Shown: piece by piece, positions 34,838-44,547 of the stretch
Numbering within the stretch: the stretch's first letter is position 1
Layout of the letters: each line of letters begins with the position of its first letter
Assembly: GCA_002498285.1 (NCBI GenBank)
Contig: DAGU01000023.1
Coordinates: 27,419-91,418, forward strand
Origin: Methanomassiliicoccus sp. UBA386
GTDB taxonomy: Archaea; Thermoplasmatota; Thermoplasmata; Methanomassiliicoccales; Methanomassiliicoccaceae
DNA: 64,000 nt
Reading direction: 5' to 3'
Made by a program: the position numbers and the translations under genes
Notes under the pieces: model-generated
The model's database searches: none
Seen by the model: the letters and a program-made list of their open reading frames with translations, nothing else
What the model was told of the DNA's origin: nothing

Positions 34838-35770
34838 ATGAGCGTTAACGATGTGGCGAGCTCCATCAAGAGCATGGAGATCAGGGGAGCGGGGCTCATA
34901 GCCCGCTCCGCGGCGGAGGCCCTGAAGCAGACCGCTCAGGAGTTCCGAGGGAGCGACCTGGCGGTGTTCAGGAAGGAACTGGAGAGCGGCAAGAAGGTCC
35001 TGGTGGCGTCCCGCCCCACCGCCATATCGCTATGGAACGCCGTGCAGGCCACCCTGAGGGGGGCGCAGGAGGCGACGTCGGTGGAAGAGCTGCGCAGCAT
35101 CGTGGTCGGCAACGCCGACCGGTTCGTCAAGCGCTCATCCCAAGCGGTCGAGCTTATCGGTAAGTTCGGGGCCAAGCGGCTGAAGGACGGCATGAGGGTC
35201 ATGACCCACTGCAACAGCAAGGCCGCTCTCAGCGTCATCAAGACCGCTCACGCCAACGGCATGGACATCGAGGTGTACGCCACCGAATCGAGGCCGTGGA
35301 GGCAGGGCCTCCTGACCGTCAGGGACCTGAGCGCCGCCGGGGTGCCGTGCACCCTCATCATCGACTCGGCGGTGCGGTGGGCCATGAAGGACATTGACGC
35401 CGTGTTCGTAGGCGCGGACACCATATGCTCCAACGGCGCCCTCATCAACAAGGTCGGCACGTCCCAGGTGGCCATGGCCGCCAGTGATTCGCGCGTGCCG
35501 TTCATGGTATGCGCCGAGACCTACAAGTTCTCGCCCCGCACCCTGAGCGGGGAGATGGTAGAGATCGAGGAGAGGGATGCCTCCGAGGTCGTGGACCCAC
35601 AGCTGCTGCCATCGGGCGTGAAGGTCAGGAACCCGGTGTTCGACGCCACGCCGCCGGAGTACATCGATTCGCTGATAACCGAGGTAGGGGTGATCCCACC
35701 CTACGCCGCTTATGAGGTCATCGTCCGGGAGTTCGGGCAGACCAGCATCTTCGAGGGAATAGAGGATTGA
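34838..35770 (+). CDS. Ribose-1,5-bisphosphate isomerase
   Basis: Second enzyme of the archaeal AMP pathway: ribose-1,5-bisphosphate to ribulose-1,5-bisphosphate. eIF2B-like fold, about 310 residues. Motifs: MTHCNSKAALSVIKTAH with the catalytic Cys, YATESRPWRQG, and VFVGADTICSNGALINKVGT with the catalytic Asp. The ATG at 34838 follows a short AGGT; an in-frame GTG at 34814 is the alternative. It ends 2 nt before the RuBisCO ATG, so supply of substrate and its use are encoded together. Confidence 0.93.
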   Translation: MSVNDVASSIKSMEIRGAGLIARSAAEALKQTAQEFRGSDLAVFRKELESGKKVLVASRPTAISLWNAVQATLRGAQEATSVEELRSIVVGNADRFVKRSSQAVELIGKFGAKRLKDGMRVMTHCNSKAALSVIKTAHANGMDIEVYATESRPWRQGLLTVRDLSAAGVPCTLIIDSAVRWAMKDIDAVFVGADTICSNGALINKVGTSQVAMAASDSRVPFMVCAETYKFSPRTLSGEMVEIEERDASEVVDPQLLPSGVKVRNPVFDATPPEYIDSLITEVGVIPPYAAYEVIVREFGQTSIFEGIED

Positions 35771-35772
35771 AC

Positions 35773-37011
35773 ATGGAATATTCCAACCGCTATCTGCACC
35801 TGGGCGAGAGCATCGACCCAGATGAGCATGTGATATGCAAGTACAAGATGAAGACCGATCTGGACCCCCGGAAGGCCGCCGTGGCCATCGCCACCGAGCA
35901 GTCCACAGGCACCTGGACCGGCATCTCCACTCTTAACGATGACATATTGGAGAAATACGGCGCCAGGGTGACGGACATCACCGGGGACGTGGCCACCGTG
36001 GCCTTCCCGGCCGATGACTTCTCCATCGACATCGGAGGCATACCGCAGGTGCTCAGCGTCATCGGTGGGAACCTGTTCGGCCTGGAAGCGTTGAAGGGAG
36101 TGCGGCTGGAGGACGTGTTCTTCCCCCGTTCCATATTGGATCAGTTCAAGGGGCCGAAGTTCGGCATCCAGGGGATGAGGGACATGCTGAAGCGTCCGGA
36201 GAAGCCTCTGGTCGGCACCATAGTCAAGCCGAAGATCGGCCTGCCGCCCCAGGGATACGCCGACTACATTTACGAGTCGGGCATGGGGGGGCTGACCAAC
36301 GGCAAAGATGATGAGACATTGTCCAATCAGAAGTTCTGCCCCCTGGAGGACCGCGTGGTGGCGGTGGCCGAGGCCATCGACCGCGTGAAGGACGAGACCG
36401 GCCATGTGATGATGCACGCCATCAACGTATCGACGAGCGGTCACCAGATCCTGGAGGTGGCCGACCGGGCGCAGGAGCTGGGGGCGTCGGAGCTGATGGT
36501 CGATGTCATAACCTGCGGCTTCGCCGCGGTGCAGGCGCTGGCCGAGGACCCGTCGATCAAGGTGCCCATCCACGTCCATCGGACGATGCATGGCGCCATA
36601 ACGCGCAATCGGGACCATGGCATCGCCATGGTGGTGTTCTCCAAGCTGGTGCGCATGTGCGGCGGCGATGCCCTGCACGTCGGCACCTTCGGCGTGGGGA
36701 AGATGAGCGGAGGTGCGGAGGAGGACCTTGCCAACCAGAGGGCGTGCGTCGCCACCGACGTGCCGTACAAGGCCGTCATGCCAGTATGCTCCGGCGGCAT
36801 GCATCCCGCCCTCATCGAGCCACTGGTGAAGATCACCGGCCTGGACGTCCAGATACAGGCGGGCGGCGGGGTGGCCGGCCATCCCGGCGGGGTGCGCGGA
36901 GGCGCCAAGGCCATGTCCCAGGCCGTTGACGCGGCCACGGCCGGCGTAGCCTTCAAGGATTACGCGGCCGATCACAAGGAACTCTTCGAAGCCATCAAGA
37001 AATGGGGATAA
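35773..37011 (+). CDS. rbcL: Type III ribulose-bisphosphate carboxylase
   Basis: Carboxylates ribulose bisphosphate to two 3-phosphoglycerate in AMP salvage. 412 residues. Active-site residues can be traced: EQSTGTWT (Glu60/Thr65), GTIVKPK (Lys175/177), GKDDE (carbamylated Lys and Asp/Glu), HVHRTMH, LHVGTFGVGK (loop 6 Lys), PVCSGGMHP and QAGGGVAGHP. Around the carbamylated Lys the usual GGxDFIKDDE is GGLTNGKDDE, and the next strand reads INVSTSGHQ. So it appears catalytic, but from a divergent branch. No small subunit nearby. Confidence 0.94.
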   Translation: MEYSNRYLHLGESIDPDEHVICKYKMKTDLDPRKAAVAIATEQSTGTWTGISTLNDDILEKYGARVTDITGDVATVAFPADDFSIDIGGIPQVLSVIGGNLFGLEALKGVRLEDVFFPRSILDQFKGPKFGIQGMRDMLKRPEKPLVGTIVKPKIGLPPQGYADYIYESGMGGLTNGKDDETLSNQKFCPLEDRVVAVAEAIDRVKDETGHVMMHAINVSTSGHQILEVADRAQELGASELMVDVITCGFAAVQALAEDPSIKVPIHVHRTMHGAITRNRDHGIAMVVFSKLVRMCGGDALHVGTFGVGKMSGGAEEDLANQRACVATDVPYKAVMPVCSGGMHPALIEPLVKITGLDVQIQAGGGVAGHPGGVRGGAKAMSQAVDAATAGVAFKDYAADHKELFEAIKKWG

Positions 37012-37013
37012 AA

Positions 37014-38579
37014 ATGCAACTGAAAGCCAAATATATCGATATGGAAACGGCCGAGTACACCTGCGTCCTGCACGTGGACGACGCCAAGGAGATGGGAGTG
37101 AGGGAGCAGGACCGCGTCAGGATCAAGCACGAGCGCAGCGCCGTGGTGACGCTAGTCCACACCACCGATACGGTGGTGCAGCCAGGTGAAGTGGGCATAT
37201 TGGGGCGCGCCTACGTCGAACTTGGGCCGGAGCCGGACGAGGTCATCGAAGTGGTGGCCACATCCCGGCCGGCCGCGGTGGATTTCATCAAGAAGAAGAT
37301 GGCCGGCAAGGAGCTGTCGACGTCGGAGATACGCACGATCGTCAACGACATTGCCGACCACAGCCTCAGCAACATCGAGCTGACCGCGTACGTCACCTCC
37401 CTGGAGATAAACGGCATGAACATCCGGGAGACCGCCGACCTCACCAGTGCCATGGTGGAGACCGGAGAGGTCATCAAGTTCGACCGCTCCCCGGTGTTCG
37501 ACTTCCATTCCATCGGCGGATGTCCGGGCAATAAGATCACGTTGCTGGTCGTTCCCATCGTGGCGGCGGCCGGCCTGCTCATACCGAAGACCTCGTCCCG
37601 GGCTATCAGCTCGGCGGCCGGCACCGCGGACATCGTGGAGGTGTTCGCCAACGTGGACCTCGACTCCAACAAGCTGCGCTCCATCGCCGAGACCACCGGC
37701 GGCGCGCTGGCATGGGGCGGCTCCATGAACCTGGCCCCGGCGGACGACGTCATCATCCGCGTGGAGTACCCGCTGGGCATCGACCCGCACGCTCAGCTGC
37801 TCGCCTCGGTCATGAGCAAGAAGAAGGCAGTGGGAGCGGAGTTCCTGGCCATAGACATCCCGGTCGGCGAGGGCACAAAGGTGCCGACCATGGAGAAGGC
37901 CCAGGCCTTCGCCAAGGACTTCGTCGAACTGGGAGAGCTCCTCGGCATGCACGTGGAGGTCGCCATCACCTACGGGGACCAGCCGGTGGGCCGGGCGATC
38001 GGCCCGGCGCTGGAGGCCCGGGAGGCCATCCGCATACTTGAGGGCGACCCGCATCCCTCCAGCGTCATCGAGAAGGCCGCGGGCATGGCCGGCATCGTGC
38101 TGGAGATGGGGGGTATCCAGGGCGGCGAGCTGAGGGCGAGGGAGCTCCTGGCATCGGGGAAGGCGCTGGACAAGTTCCGCGAGATCGTGGCCGCTCAGGG
38201 CGGGAACCCCGACATCCGCTCCGAGGACATTGTGGTGGGCGAGTTCACCTACGACGTCAAGTCCAAGATGTCCGGGTACGTAAACGCGATAAAGAACAAG
38301 CAACTGGTGAGACTGGCCCGCGCCGCGGGGGCTCCCAAGGACAAGGGGGCGGGCATCCTGCTCCACAAGAAGAAGGGCAACCGGGTGGGCGAGGGGGAGC
38401 CGCTGTTCACCATCTATGCGGACAACCGTGCCAAGCTGGAAAGGGCCATAGAATTGTCAAGGAAGATGGACCCCATCACGGTGGAGGGCATGATACTGGC
38501 CAAGCTACCGTACGTGTCCAAGAGCACCGTCATCGAAAGGTCCTTCTGTCCTGTGCCCTCAGAGCATCAGGCAGAGTGA
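37014..38579 (+). CDS. deoA: AMP phosphorylase
   Basis: Phosphorolyses AMP (and other NMPs) to base and ribose-1,5-bisphosphate, the first step of the pathway. About 521 residues, archaeal type with an extra N-terminal domain (~1-85). Glycosyltransferase core: ELSTSEIRTIVNDI, DFHSIGGCPGNKITL, KTSSRAISSAAGTADIVE (in parts), and the C-terminal barrel. I choose ATG 37014, 2 nt after the RuBisCO stop; ATG 37002 would overlap it. The 3' end overlaps the opposing gene by 50 nt. Confidence 0.93.
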   Translation: MQLKAKYIDMETAEYTCVLHVDDAKEMGVREQDRVRIKHERSAVVTLVHTTDTVVQPGEVGILGRAYVELGPEPDEVIEVVATSRPAAVDFIKKKMAGKELSTSEIRTIVNDIADHSLSNIELTAYVTSLEINGMNIRETADLTSAMVETGEVIKFDRSPVFDFHSIGGCPGNKITLLVVPIVAAAGLLIPKTSSRAISSAAGTADIVEVFANVDLDSNKLRSIAETTGGALAWGGSMNLAPADDVIIRVEYPLGIDPHAQLLASVMSKKKAVGAEFLAIDIPVGEGTKVPTMEKAQAFAKDFVELGELLGMHVEVAITYGDQPVGRAIGPALEAREAIRILEGDPHPSSVIEKAAGMAGIVLEMGGIQGGELRARELLASGKALDKFREIVAAQGGNPDIRSEDIVVGEFTYDVKSKMSGYVNAIKNKQLVRLARAAGAPKDKGAGILLHKKKGNRVGEGEPLFTIYADNRAKLERAIELSRKMDPITVEGMILAKLPYVSKSTVIERSFCPVPSEHQAE

Positions 38580-39276
38580 GGTCCCCGCGGGCCACCGCCT
38601 CCGCCAGATCGGCGGAGATGGTGATCCGCCCCCCGCTCTCGATGCGGCTCTGCCTCTGGATGTCCCTGACCTCTCCGGCGGTAGGCTCGACCTTGGGCGG
38701 GAAGGGGAGCCGGCGGCCGGCCGACAGCGCTATCGTGACCGCGGCGTCGGCGTCCGGCTCCTCTGTACGGCGGGTGGTGCCCCGCTCGTCAACAACCTCG
38801 ACGTCGTCGACCACGTTCCATATGGAGCGTATGACCCGGTCGCGGTTGGTCGGATCGCCATGGCCCACCCTGGCCAGCAGGCGGTCGTGGGTGACGCCCC
38901 GACTGAACCGCACCACCTCGTCGGCCACCGCCTCGGGCGAGCCGACCGTCTCGGCGAACAGCACTCTGCCGTCGCCGATGATGGCCAGCCCCGGCCTCCT
39001 GCCCGGATCGATGCCAACCACCATGGTGTCGAACCTCTCCCGACCTTTCAGCCGGCCGTGCGCCAGCTTGTATGCCATGGCAGGCGAGTTCTCGGCCACC
39101 ACCCGGTGGAACTTGACCTTCTGCCTCTCCTCCCGCGTGGTGACGATTACTCCGACATTGATGGGGATGTCTTCGTTGAAGTCCAATGCCACGAACGGCT
39201 CATGATGGTCCTTTAGCATCTGCACGAGCTCATAGAAGAAGCGAAAATTGGCGGTCATGATGCCGATGACCTTCAT
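38530..39276 (-). CDS. RuvC/YqgF-like RNase H-fold protein
   Basis: A 248-residue protein. After an N-terminal domain (~1-85), MVVGIDPGRRPGLAIIGDGRVLF presents the first catalytic Asp of a RuvC-like RNase H fold (in parts: VGIDPG). A VVDDVEVVDE stretch could supply the next acid, and EPDADAAVTIAL matches the last RuvC motif. The C-terminus (QRQSRIESGGRITISADLA) looks DNA-binding. Archaeal protein of unknown role, perhaps a junction or repair nuclease. Overlaps deoA by 50 nt at its 3' end. Confidence 0.65.
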   Translation of the reverse strand: MKVIGIMTANFRFFYELVQMLKDHHEPFVALDFNEDIPINVGVIVTTREERQKVKFHRVVAENSPAMAYKLAHGRLKGRERFDTMVVGIDPGRRPGLAIIGDGRVLFAETVGSPEAVADEVVRFSRGVTHDRLLARVGHGDPTNRDRVIRSIWNVVDDVEVVDERGTTRRTEEPDADAAVTIALSAGRRLPFPPKVEPTAGEVRDIQRQSRIESGGRITISADLAEAVARGDLTLPDALRAQDRRTFR

Positions 39277-39636
39277 TCAATATTGGATGAGGTGCGGAGG
39301 GTTTAACACTTTTCGTGAAAGGGCCGGTCGCATGGGCCACCCAGCAGTTCGGCTCAGGGATTCTTCTGTGCTTATCAAGCCATTGATGCGGGCCGGCCAT
39401 CGAAAGCTTATGTTTAACGGCTTTCTTGCCTGAACGTGAGGACGCGGCCAAAGGCCGAATGAACGCGGAAACCGGACATCACATGGACCTTGATGAAGAA
39501 CTCCGCGCGTTCCGCCGATCATCGTCATGGAACCGGCGTCCGTAAGGGTTTCCGGACGCCTTCTGGGATCGCTCCACATCTCAGGTCCTGCTTGCATCCT
39601 AACGGGCGTTCAGCATCTACGGCTAAACGGCCCTCC
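39277..39636. other. 360-nt intergenic region with three stem-loops
   Basis: It separates the RuvC-like gene from the MFS transporter gene, both on the minus strand. Inverted repeats: CGGCC-AAA-GGCCG at 39445-39457 and GGCGTCCG/CGGACGCC at 39535-39542 and 39553-39560 (10-nt loop). A 28-codon plus-strand frame (39459-39545) ends in the second stem but has no ribosome site. GTTTAAC occurs twice near 39300 and 39412. A small RNA is possible; nothing is decisive. Confidence 0.35.
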
Positions 39637-40896
39637 TCATGGGGCGAGCGGATCGGCGTGGAGAGCTTGGCTGCCGTCCACCAGGTCCACCTCGCGGGGG
39701 ATTATCCTGCTCAGCCATATGAAGCCGGCCGCGCTGAGGATGGAGATGGCGGCTATGGAGCCCCACAGCACCATCGGGACGGAGACCAGCGAATCGTACA
39801 GGAGGCCGCCCACCAGGGGGCCGACCGACCACCCGAAGGTCTGGAAGATGCCTGACACCCCCATGTAGCGGCCCCGTTCGTTCTCGGGGCTGATGTTTGC
39901 CACCAGGTTGATGCTTGGCGGGGACGTCGCGTTCTCTCCCAGAGTGGTGATGAACATCGACACCGCCAGGACCCAGATGTCCGAGGCCCACCCCACGATG
40001 AGATATCCGGCGGCGTACATCACCGCCCCGGCGGCCAGGACGTACGTCATCCTGAACCGGTTGACGTAGCGGGCCATGGGAAGCTGCAGGAAGACCACCA
40101 TGGCGCCGTTGAGCGCATAGAGGTAGCCGACCTCCACGACCGAGATCCCCACCACGTCCTCGGAGAACAGCGCGAATGTGGAGGTCATCTGCCCCAGGAC
40201 GATGAACAGCGGGATGGTCGCCAGGCACAGCAGCAGGAAGGCGCGGTTCTCCCCTATCTTCAGCAGATCGCGTGGACGGAAGCGGTCCGTCTGCGCCACC
40301 GTGCGGCGGGGGTCCAGCACCCAGGCGTATATGATGAGGGCCACGATGGCGCTGGTGAGGGAGGTGAACACGAACAGCGAGGCATACGAGAACATTGCTA
40401 GTATGCCCCCCAGCAGCGGCCCAAGCGTCCATCCGACGTTCTGCCCCACCCTCAGAATGCTGTATGCCTCCAGCCGGCGCCCGGGAGGGACCAGGTCAGC
40501 CACCATGGCATTGGTGGCCGGCTCGAACAGGGAGCCGGCCAGCGAGGACACCATGAGCAGCAGCGAGATGACCCGCAGGTCGACCAGGTTGGCTATTGCA
40601 ATGGAGAGCAGCAGGAACACCGCGGCGCGCATGGCCATGGAGACCCACATGACCGGCCGGCGGCCCAGCCGGTCGGCCAGCTCCCCTCCGATGATCTGCC
40701 CCACCGCCCCGGACAGCGCGGTGCCCAGGAAGATCGTGCCCACGACGGTCATGGGCACTCCCATCTCCGTGTATAGGAAGATGGTGAGGAAAGGCATGAC
40801 TATGGAGAAGCCGGTGGCCGCGATCACACGGCCGCCGAAGAGTATCCACAGTCGGCGGTCGAGGCCCTGCAGCGACCGCGAGAAACGATGAGGCAT
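39637..40896 (-). CDS. MFS transporter
   Basis: A 419-residue integral membrane protein with about 12 hydrophobic spans. The loop between spans 2 and 3 carries the MFS motif GGELADRLGRRPVMW near residue 70, and the mid-protein loop is basic (DPRRTVAQTDRFRPRD). The pattern is that of drug-efflux-like carriers, but the substrate is unknown. It lies 43 nt before dnaJ's 3' end on the same strand and is probably downstream of the chaperone operon. Confidence 0.88.
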   Translation of the reverse strand: MPHRFSRSLQGLDRRLWILFGGRVIAATGFSIVMPFLTIFLYTEMGVPMTVVGTIFLGTALSGAVGQIIGGELADRLGRRPVMWVSMAMRAAVFLLLSIAIANLVDLRVISLLLMVSSLAGSLFEPATNAMVADLVPPGRRLEAYSILRVGQNVGWTLGPLLGGILAMFSYASLFVFTSLTSAIVALIIYAWVLDPRRTVAQTDRFRPRDLLKIGENRAFLLLCLATIPLFIVLGQMTSTFALFSEDVVGISVVEVGYLYALNGAMVVFLQLPMARYVNRFRMTYVLAAGAVMYAAGYLIVGWASDIWVLAVSMFITTLGENATSPPSINLVANISPENERGRYMGVSGIFQTFGWSVGPLVGGLLYDSLVSVPMVLWGSIAAISILSAAGFIWLSRIIPREVDLVDGSQALHADPLAP

Positions 40897-40939
40897 GAGA
40901 AAGGAGCTATCAGGGGCTACTTCAGCCTTTCTGAAGGCC

Positions 40940-42070
40940 TCATCGCTTCTTCTTCAGCTTGGAGAAAGGGCGGTTGGCCTGCTGACCCTCGATCTCGGCA
41001 AGGCGCTTCAGCAGGTTCTTCTGCTCATTGTTGAGCCGGTCCGGCACCTTCAGCTTCAGGCGCACGTACAGATCGCCGCGCAGATCGCCACGGACCGGCA
41101 TGCCGCGGCCCTTTAGTCGGAAGACCGCGTCGGGCTGGGTCGCCGGGGGCACCTTGACCTTGGCGGTGCCGTCCAGAGAGTTGATCTCGATCTCTCCGCC
41201 CAGCGCCGCTGTGGGGTAGCTCATCTCGGCCTCCATCAGCAGGTCGGCGCCGTCGCGCCGGAACAAGGGATGGTCCCGGACGTGTATGACCACGTACAGG
41301 TCCCCAGGAGGCGTTCCCGGAGATCCGATCTCACCCGCCCCGGCGATGCGCAGGCGGGAGCCGGTGTCCACCCCCTTGGGTATCTCAAGGTCGATATGCG
41401 AAGTGCGCTGATTGACCCCCCGGCCATCGCACTCGGTGCAGGAAGTGCCTGGAGCCCTCCCCTCGCCGCGGCAGCGGGGGCATTGGCCCACCGACACGAA
41501 CTGCGCAAAGCCTCGGGACTGCATCCGGCGCGTCTGCCCGGAACCGCCGCAGTCGGGGCAGGCCACGACCTTGCCCTCCTTTGCCCCCGTGCCCTGGCAG
41601 GCGTCGCAGCGCTCGAACTTGGGCACGGTGATCCTCTTCTTGATGCCGCTGAACGCTTCCTCCAGAGTTATCTCGACGTCCATCCGCATGTCGCGGCCGC
41701 CGGTGCGCTGTTGCTGCCGGGCGCCGCCGCCGAAGAACATGTCGAAGATGCTCCCCAGGCCGCCCAGGTCGCCGAAGATGTCGCGGATGTCCCCGTAGTG
41801 GGAGAAGTCGCTCCAGTTGAAGTTTCCGTCCTGGAACTGCGAGCTCACGCCGGCGTGGCCGTATTGGTCGTACAGGCCACGCTTCTTCTCGTCGGCTAGG
41901 ACCTCGTACGCTTCCGAGATCTCCTTGAACCGCTCCTCCGCCACCTTGGGGTCTTCCTTGCTTACGTCCGGATGGTACTGGCGGGCCAGCTTGCGGTAGG
42001 ATTTCTTGATCTCGTCGGCCGTGGCGCCGCGCTCGACCCCCAGGACCTCATAGTAGTCTCGCTTCTCCAT
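40940..42070 (-). CDS. dnaJ: DnaJ co-chaperone
   Basis: Stimulates DnaK and binds unfolded protein. 376 residues, full type I. J domain at 1-70 with HPD (YHPDVSKED), G/F-rich region with FGGGARQQ, four CxxCxGxG zinc motifs ([32 protein letters not shown]) and the C-terminal substrate domains. Starts 10 nt after dnaK. Last chaperone of the thermosome-grpE-dnaK-dnaJ cluster. Confidence 0.97.
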   Translation of the reverse strand: MEKRDYYEVLGVERGATADEIKKSYRKLARQYHPDVSKEDPKVAEERFKEISEAYEVLADEKKRGLYDQYGHAGVSSQFQDGNFNWSDFSHYGDIRDIFGDLGGLGSIFDMFFGGGARQQQRTGGRDMRMDVEITLEEAFSGIKKRITVPKFERCDACQGTGAKEGKVVACPDCGGSGQTRRMQSRGFAQFVSVGQCPRCRGEGRAPGTSCTECDGRGVNQRTSHIDLEIPKGVDTGSRLRIAGAGEIGSPGTPPGDLYVVIHVRDHPLFRRDGADLLMEAEMSYPTAALGGEIEINSLDGTAKVKVPPATQPDAVFRLKGRGMPVRGDLRGDLYVRLKLKVPDRLNNEQKNLLKRLAEIEGQQANRPFSKLKKKR

Positions 42071-42080
42071 CGGCGTTCCT

Positions 42081-43943
42081 TCAGTCCACTATGTGATAGT
42101 CGGCGTCAGTGAAGTCGCCCTTTCCCTTCGTATCGTCCTGGGAGTGGGAAGGGCCGGCACCAGCGGGCTGCTCGTCCTGCGGGGGCTGCTGGGCCGCCGC
42201 CTCCTGGTAGATGCGAGTGGACACCGCGGTCAGCTCCTTGGTGAGGGCGTCCACCTTGGCCTTGATGGCCTCGATGTCGTCCGCTCCCATGGCCTCGCGC
42301 AGCTCATCAGCAGCCTTGTTGATCTTCTCCTTCTCCTCGGCGGAGACCTTGTCGCCCAGGTCCTCCAGCGTCTTGGAGGAGGTGTACAGCAGAGTGTCGG
42401 CCTGATTCAGCAGCTCGACCTTCTCCCGCTTCTTCTTGTCCTCCTCGGCGAACTGTTCGGCCTGCTGGACCATCTTGTCGATCTCTTCCTGGGACAGCTT
42501 GGTGGAGGCGCTGATGGTGATCTTCGTCTCCTTCCCGGTGCCCAGGTCCTTGGCCGAGACGTTGATGATGCCGTTGGCGTCGATGTCGAAGGTGACCTCG
42601 ATCTTGGGGACGCCCCTAGGGGCGGGTGGGATGCCAGTGAGCTGGAAGCGGCCGAGAGAGGTGTTGTCGGCCGCCATCTCCCTTTCTCCCTGAACCACGT
42701 GGACCTCCACGCTGTCCTGGTAGTCAGCAGCGGTGGAGAACACCTGGCTCTTGCGGGTCGGGATGGTGGTGTTGCGCTCGATGAGCCTGGTGGCCACCCC
42801 TCCCAGCGTCTCGATGCTCAGAGAGAGGGGCGTCACGTCCAGGAGGAGGATGTCCTTGACCTCGCCGGCCAGGACGGCACCCTGGATGGCCGCTCCCATG
42901 GACACGCACTCCATCGGGTCGATGCCGCGCTGGACCTTCCTGCCCACGACCGTCTCCACGAACCGCTGGATGATGGGCATGCGGGTCGGACCGCCCACCA
43001 GGATGATGTTGTCCACCTGGTCCGGCGATAGGCCAGCATCCTTCAGGGCGGTCATGATGGGGGTCCGGCAACGTTCCACGGTGGGGTTGACCAGCTCCTC
43101 CAGCTTGGCCCGGGTGATGGACATGGCGAGGTGCTTCGGCCCGCTCTGGTCCGCAGTGATGAACGGGAGGTTGATCTCGGTGTTCATGGTGGAGGACAGT
43201 TCGATCTTGGCCTTCTCGCACGCCTCCTGAACACGCCACATGGCCATCTTGTCCTTGGTCAGGTCGATGCCGGTGTCCTTCTGGAACTGGCCCACGGCGT
43301 GGTCGACGAGGGCCTGGTCCATGTCGGTGCCGCCCAGCTGGGTGTCCCCAGAGGTGGCCAGCACCTCGAACACTCCGTCGGAGTAGTCCATGATGGTGAC
43401 GTCCAGGGTTCCTCCTCCCAGATCGAACACCATGATCTTCTGGTCCTTGCCCTGATTGTCCAGGCCATAGGCTAGCGCCGCCGACGTGGGCTCGTTGATG
43501 ATCCTGACGACCTCCAGGCCGGCGATGGTGCCGGCATCCTTGGTGGCCTGCCGCTGATTGTCGTTGAAGTACGCGGGGACGGTGATGACCGCCCTGTCCA
43601 CGGTCTCGCCCAGGAACGCCTCGGCATCCCGCTTGATCTTCTGGAGGATGAAGGCGGACACCTGCTGGGGAGTGTACTCCTTCCCGTGAACGTTGAACTT
43701 GTGGTCGGTGCCCATCTTGCGCTTGGCCTTGGCGATGGTGCCTTCCGGATTGGTGACGGCCTGGCGCCTCGCCGGCTCCCCCACCAGCAGCTCGCCGTCC
43801 TTGGTGATGGCCACATATGACGGGAACGCCTTCCCGCCCACGCTGGTCCCTTCCGCACTGGGGATGACAGTCGGTCGCCCTCCTTCCATGACCGCAGCCG
43901 CGGAGTTGCTTGTACCCAGGTCTATTCCGATGATCTTAGCCAT
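42081..43943 (-). CDS. dnaK: DnaK (Hsp70) chaperone
   Basis: ATP-driven Hsp70. 620 residues starting [18 protein letters not shown]; the open frame extends upstream to 44075 but only through unconserved sequence overlapping grpE, so ATG 43943 is chosen. Motifs: [38 protein letters not shown] and the linker [12 protein letters not shown]. The C-terminal tail is Gln/Pro-rich. Bacterial-type Hsp70 is patchy in archaea and considered acquired; it is typical in Thermoplasmatota. Confidence 0.97.
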   Translation of the reverse strand: MAKIIGIDLGTSNSAAAVMEGGRPTVIPSAEGTSVGGKAFPSYVAITKDGELLVGEPARRQAVTNPEGTIAKAKRKMGTDHKFNVHGKEYTPQQVSAFILQKIKRDAEAFLGETVDRAVITVPAYFNDNQRQATKDAGTIAGLEVVRIINEPTSAALAYGLDNQGKDQKIMVFDLGGGTLDVTIMDYSDGVFEVLATSGDTQLGGTDMDQALVDHAVGQFQKDTGIDLTKDKMAMWRVQEACEKAKIELSSTMNTEINLPFITADQSGPKHLAMSITRAKLEELVNPTVERCRTPIMTALKDAGLSPDQVDNIILVGGPTRMPIIQRFVETVVGRKVQRGIDPMECVSMGAAIQGAVLAGEVKDILLLDVTPLSLSIETLGGVATRLIERNTTIPTRKSQVFSTAADYQDSVEVHVVQGEREMAADNTSLGRFQLTGIPPAPRGVPKIEVTFDIDANGIINVSAKDLGTGKETKITISASTKLSQEEIDKMVQQAEQFAEEDKKKREKVELLNQADTLLYTSSKTLEDLGDKVSAEEKEKINKAADELREAMGADDIEAIKAKVDALTKELTAVSTRIYQEAAAQQPPQDEQPAGAGPSHSQDDTKGKGDFTDADYHIVD

Positions 43944-43948
43944 TGTAA

Positions 43949-44470
43949 TCACTCGCTCCTTGCTACCTTTACTTTGGACGTCCTCAGCACCTTGTTGCCG
44001 AGGAAGTACCCCGTCTGATACACCTCGAGGATGCAGCCGTCCTCCCCCTCTCCAGTGGCCAGAGCCTCCTGGCATGAGGGGTCGAACTTGCCGTCCGTGG
44101 GTATCTCTCGAATGCCGTTCTCCTCGAGGAGAGCGGCCATGTTAGTGTGAATCTTGGAAACGCCTTCCCGCAGCTCGTCGGCCTCGCATTTGGCCTCCAA
44201 TGCCCGCTGCAGATCGTCATATATGATGAGGATGTCGCAGAGCAGCCGTTCATTGGCGCAGCTGATTATTTGCTCCTTCTCCTTGGCCACCCTCTTCTTG
44301 TAGTTCTCGAACTCTGCCTGCACTCGGCGGGCGGTATCGAGATAGTCATTGGCCAGGGCAGTCTGCCTGGTCAGCTCTTCCTTCACCGATTCCAACTGTG
44401 CCTTCAGCGATTCGCTGTCGGAGAGCTCGGTGGCCTCTCCGCTCTCTGAACTCCTCTCTTCCTTATCCAT
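43949..44470 (-). CDS. grpE: GrpE nucleotide exchange factor
   Basis: Releases ADP from DnaK. About 173 residues: acidic N-terminus, a long coiled coil ([20 protein letters not shown], then [16 protein letters not shown]) and the C-terminal beta domain with [13 protein letters not shown] and [19 protein letters not shown] 44470 has AGGTG six bases upstream; an in-frame ATG at 44503 is the alternative. It is 5 nt before dnaK. Confidence 0.93.
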   Translation of the reverse strand: MDKEERSSESGEATELSDSESLKAQLESVKEELTRQTALANDYLDTARRVQAEFENYKKRVAKEKEQIISCANERLLCDILIIYDDLQRALEAKCEADELREGVSKIHTNMAALLEENGIREIPTDGKFDPSCQEALATGEGEDGCILEVYQTGYFLGNKVLRTSKVKVARSE

Positions 44471-44547
44471 CTTGGCACCTTTGTCCGTGGTGGAACCTGT
44501 CATTTTAGAAATGGTAAGAGGTTTGAGGGGGCGGACCCCCGTTATGC

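Noticed and set aside
35773..37011. RuBisCO-like protein (form IV) instead of true RuBisCO
   Set aside because: The carbamylated Lys, its Asp/Glu partners, the loop 6 Lys and the phosphate-site Gly residues are all present, and the AMP pathway genes flank it.
39459..39545. 28-codon frame in the 39.3-39.6 kb gap
   Set aside because: No ribosome site and no paralogue; its stop lies inside a stem-loop, so it is more likely chance or part of an RNA.
43944..44075. N-terminal extension of DnaK
   Set aside because: It overlaps the 3' end of grpE and is unlike any Hsp70; DnaK begins at [11 protein letters not shown].
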